NCBI RefSeq assembly: GCF_008727715.1
Contig: NZ_CP044218.1
Location: forward strand, 3,179,501-3,243,500
Direction: 5' to 3'
Source: Mesorhizobium terrae
Lineage (GTDB): Bacteria; Pseudomonadota; Alphaproteobacteria; Rhizobiales; Rhizobiaceae
DNA length: 64,000 nucleotides
The position numbers and the translations under genes were made by a program. The notes under the pieces were generated by a model. That model saw nothing but the letters and a program-made list of their open reading frames with translations, was not told where the DNA came from and ran no database searches. Of this stretch, positions 61,663 through 64,000 are shown piece by piece; position 1 is the stretch's first letter; the number at the start of each line of letters is the position of its first letter.

Positions 61663-62355
61663 ATGCGCAAAACCAGCCTGCTTGCCGGCCTCTTCCTCAT
61701 CGTCCTGACCGCCACCGGCCAGGCCGAAGAGGCCAAGCCCTTCCTCACCAATACCGATGTCGATCTGACCGCGATCCTGCCGTCGCCGCCGGCCAATGAT
61801 TCGGCCAAGACCAAGGCCGAAATCGCCGAGGTGCTGACGATGCAGCTCACCCGCACGCCCGAAATGGAAGCACGCGCCAAGGCCGACGCCGAAGAGAACG
61901 TCTGGCGCTTCGCCGACGTCATGGGTCCGAAGTTCACCAAGGAGACGCTGCCCAAGCTCGACGCCTTCTTCGAACGCGTCGCGGCCACCGAAGGCGCGGT
62001 CGTCGATCCCGCCAAGGACACCTGGAAGCGTCCCCGCCCGCATATGCTGAGCGACATGGTCAAGCCCATCGTCAAGCCGTCCACCTCGGGCTCCTGGCCG
62101 TCGGGTCACACCACGGTTGGCACCATGATGGGCATCATCCTGTCCAACATGGTTCCCGAAAAGCGGCCTGAGATCATGGCGCGCGCCTGGGAATACGGTA
62201 ACAACCGCGTCGTTGCCGGCATCCATTATCCGTCCGACATCGAAATGGGCCGCATCTCCGGCGCGGTGATCGCCTCCAACCTGCAGCACAACGCCGAATT
62301 CGAGGCCGAATACAATGCGGCCAAGGCGGAACTGCGCGCCGATCTCGGCATGTAG
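61663..62355 (+). CDS. Class A (PhoN-type) acid phosphatase, PAP2 superfamily
   Basis: A 230-residue exported non-specific acid phosphatase. Signal peptide residues 1-19 (KTSLLAGLFLIVLTATGQAEE). The PAP2 triad is seen: KRPRPHM (motif 1), SWPSGHTTVG (motif 2), and NRVVAGIHYPSD (motif 3, R...H...D). Motif spacing matches PhoN/class A enzymes, which release phosphate in the periplasm. The start is ATG 61663, 8 nt after AAAGGA; an in-phase ATG at 61654 is an alternative. A terminator follows. Confidence 0.92.
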   Translation: MRKTSLLAGLFLIVLTATGQAEEAKPFLTNTDVDLTAILPSPPANDSAKTKAEIAEVLTMQLTRTPEMEARAKADAEENVWRFADVMGPKFTKETLPKLDAFFERVAATEGAVVDPAKDTWKRPRPHMLSDMVKPIVKPSTSGSWPSGHTTVGTMMGIILSNMVPEKRPEIMARAWEYGNNRVVAGIHYPSDIEMGRISGAVIASNLQHNAEFEAEYNAAKAELRADLGM

Positions 62356-62398
62356 GAAGCCTGCCTCCGGGCCAGTCTTCGATACCACAACCGTCAGG

Positions 62399-62427
62399 AA
62401 AGGGCGCCCAGGTGGCGCCCTTTTTGT
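62399..62427 (+). terminator. Terminator after the acid phosphatase gene
   Basis: AAGGGCGCC pairs with GGCGCCCTT over a 5-nt loop (62400-62422), ending in TTTTTG. Confidence 0.85.
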
Positions 62428-62517
62428 TGTTTCAGCCTGGCGCATGCCAATGGACACCCTGACGCGCGCATGTTTACGTAGCCAACGGGGGAGGGCGTCG
62501 AATCGGAGAGAAAAGCC

Positions 62518-63879
62518 GTGGTCGGTTCATCTCACTCGACTTCCGTTGCCCCCAACATCCGCGAGCGTGTCATTCAAAAAGTCGCCTGGCGGCTTTTGCC
62601 CTTCCTGGGCCTGCTCTATTTCGTCAATTATCTCGACCGCACCAATATCGGTTTCGCGGCACCCCACGGCATGAACGATGCGCTGGGCTTCGACAAGGCG
62701 GCCTTCGGGCTCGCCTCGGGCATCTTCTTCATCGGCTATCTGCTGCTCGAAGTGCCCAGCAATCTGATGCTGCACAAGGTCGGCGCGCGCCGCTGGATCG
62801 CGCGTATCATGGTCAGCTGGGGCATCGTCGCCTCTGCGATGGCGTTCGTGCCCAACGGGCTCACCATGTATGCGCTGCGCTTCGTGCTCGGCATCGCCGA
62901 GGCGGGCTTCTTCCCAGGCATCATCCTCTACCTGACGCTGTGGTTCCCCAAGCGTGAACGCGCGCGGGCGGTGGCATTGTTCATGGTGGCGATACCGCTG
63001 TCGTCGGTATTCGGTTCGCCGCTGTCGGCCTGGCTGATCGCCACCGGCCATGGCGTGTTGTTCGGGCTCGACGGCTGGCGCTTCATGTTCCTGGTCGAGG
63101 GCCTGCCGGCGGTGCTGCTCGGCGTGATGTGCTGGTTCTACCTGACCGACCGGCCGCAGGACGCGGCCTGGCTCGACGCCGACGAGCGCACCTGGCTGCA
63201 AAACGAGATGGATACCGAACGTGTCCAGACCGCGCAGCGCTATCACTATCCGCTGGTCAAGGCGCTGACGCAGCCGCGCATGCTGGCGCTGGCCTTCGTC
63301 TATTTCGGCATCGTCTACGGGCTCTATGCGGTCGGCTTCTTCCTGCCCACGATCATCGCTGGCTTCCAGCAGACCTTCAACACGCACTACTCGTTGGTCG
63401 AGCAGGGCTTCATCGTCGCCGTCCCCTACCTGTTCGGCGCCGTCACCATGTATCTGTGGGCGCGCCACGGCGACAGCACCCGCGAACGTGTCTGGCATGT
63501 GGCGATCCCGGCCATTGTCGGCGGGCTCGCCATTCCCGTCGCGCTCTACATGCAGTCACCCTTCACCACGATGATCGCGGTGACGATCTGCGCCATGGGC
63601 ATCTGCGCGGCGCTGCCCACCTTCTGGGCGCTGCCCACCATGTTCCTCACAGGTGCTGCGGCGGCGGGTGGCATCGCCCTCATCAACTCGCTCGGCAATC
63701 TCGCCGGCTTTGTCGGCCCTTATGTGACCGGCTGGCTGACCGACCTGACCGGAAACCCGAAGGCCGGACTGTGGCTGGTCGGCGCCTTCATGGTCGCTGC
63801 GGGCCTCGTCGCGGTGGCGCTGAAGGCGGCACCGGAGCCGGACGATCCGCGCGCCACCGAGCCCGACACCCTGGCCTGA
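62518..63879 (+). CDS. MFS transporter, anion:cation symporter (phthalate permease-like) family
   Basis: A 453-residue, 12-helix major facilitator. FLGLLYFVNYLDRTNIGFAA near residue 30 and WFPKRERARAVALFMVAIPLSSVFGSPLSAWL are hallmarks of the ACS subfamily (phthalate/tartrate/glucarate permeases). The central cytoplasmic loop ends near VKALTQPRMLALAFVYFG. It imports an organic anion with H+; the substrate is not evident and no catabolic genes are in view. Start GTG 62518, with GGAGAGA upstream. It is the last complete gene. Confidence 0.93.
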   Translation: MVGSSHSTSVAPNIRERVIQKVAWRLLPFLGLLYFVNYLDRTNIGFAAPHGMNDALGFDKAAFGLASGIFFIGYLLLEVPSNLMLHKVGARRWIARIMVSWGIVASAMAFVPNGLTMYALRFVLGIAEAGFFPGIILYLTLWFPKRERARAVALFMVAIPLSSVFGSPLSAWLIATGHGVLFGLDGWRFMFLVEGLPAVLLGVMCWFYLTDRPQDAAWLDADERTWLQNEMDTERVQTAQRYHYPLVKALTQPRMLALAFVYFGIVYGLYAVGFFLPTIIAGFQQTFNTHYSLVEQGFIVAVPYLFGAVTMYLWARHGDSTRERVWHVAIPAIVGGLAIPVALYMQSPFTTMIAVTICAMGICAALPTFWALPTMFLTGAAAAGGIALINSLGNLAGFVGPYVTGWLTDLTGNPKAGLWLVGAFMVAAGLVAVALKAAPEPDDPRATEPDTLA

Positions 63880-63903
63880 GCGGGGCAGGCCACGGGTCGC
63901 GGC

Positions 63904-63940
63904 CGAAAATGCGAGGCCATGCCGGCTTCGCACTTTCCTT
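63904..63940 (+). terminator. Probable terminator after the MFS gene
   Basis: GCGAGGCC (63911-63918) pairs with GGCTTCGC (63923-63930) with one G-T, flanked by AAAAT upstream and CTTTCCTTT downstream. The final 60 bp of the window show no identifiable gene. Confidence 0.55.
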
Positions 63941-64000
63941 TGCCCGCGCCAGTCTCTATCGATGGGGCGGCACGACATGGATTCCCGATGACATCTTCTT

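Overview
The window is a high-GC chromosomal segment of an alphaproteobacterium of the order Hyphomicrobiales (Rhizobiales), most like Mesorhizobium. Reasons: a fused trpE(G) behind a short WWW leader peptide, RibH2 behind an FMN riboswitch, a choXWV choline importer, a three-gene bc1 operon (petABC) and many small rhizobial conserved proteins. It looks like ordinary core chromosome. I found no rRNA, tRNA, insertion sequence, phage or CRISPR array.

Layout: 1-2.8 kb, a truncated winged-helix/TM protein and leuA behind a leucine-rich leader peptide. 3-5 kb, an uncharacterised ATP-grasp/esterase pair. 5-9 kb, a TctC-type binding protein, a monooxygenase-like protein, a DsrE-family protein, a duplicated-domain secreted protein and a CDF metal transporter. 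9-14.2 kb, trpL-trpE(G), a TipAS-type MerR regulator and a divergent LysR/EamA pair with a palindromic operator. 14.2-19.5 kb, a 2H-phosphoesterase-like protein, an AstE-like deacylase, an FAD disulfide oxidoreductase coupled to a DUF4126 membrane protein, a NodL/LacA-type acetyltransferase, and the riboswitch with ribH2. 19.5-23.3 kb, a small secreted peptide, a large unknown membrane protein and fhs.

23.6-30.3 kb holds a five-gene minus-strand operon: coiled-coil protein, unknown, AAA+ ATPase, unknown, DUF2333-like membrane protein. Its products look like one machine of unknown function, and it is my best candidate for an undescribed system. It ends in a 12-copy heptanucleotide array that supplies its last stop codon. 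30.4-35.5 kb: cytochrome c, thymidine kinase, choXWV and a small hydrolase. 35.5-39 kb: an OmpR/EnvZ-type two-component system with a direct-repeat operator candidate, followed by three small secreted proteins, two of which share a signal peptide. 39-46 kb: the MoxR / DUF58 / BatA-DUF4159 / amidotransferase-like membrane operon. 46-51 kb: DUF1285, NUDIX and CCA-adding enzyme genes, hemF, trmL and an orphan MerR-type promoter. 51-58.5 kb: three tandem paralogous ABC exporters, a GNAT acetyltransferase and a small conserved protein. 58.7-64 kb: petABC, a class A acid phosphatase and an MFS permease.

Two amino-acid biosynthesis genes (leuA, trpE) are each preceded by a leader peptide rich in the cognate codon. 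In both, a promoter-like -10 lies only 7-8 nt before the leader ATG, so both leader mRNAs may begin at the start codon. Start sites were chosen from Shine-Dalgarno spacing and overlaps, and often differ from the longest possible frame. All functional calls rest on reading the translations; no database search was run.
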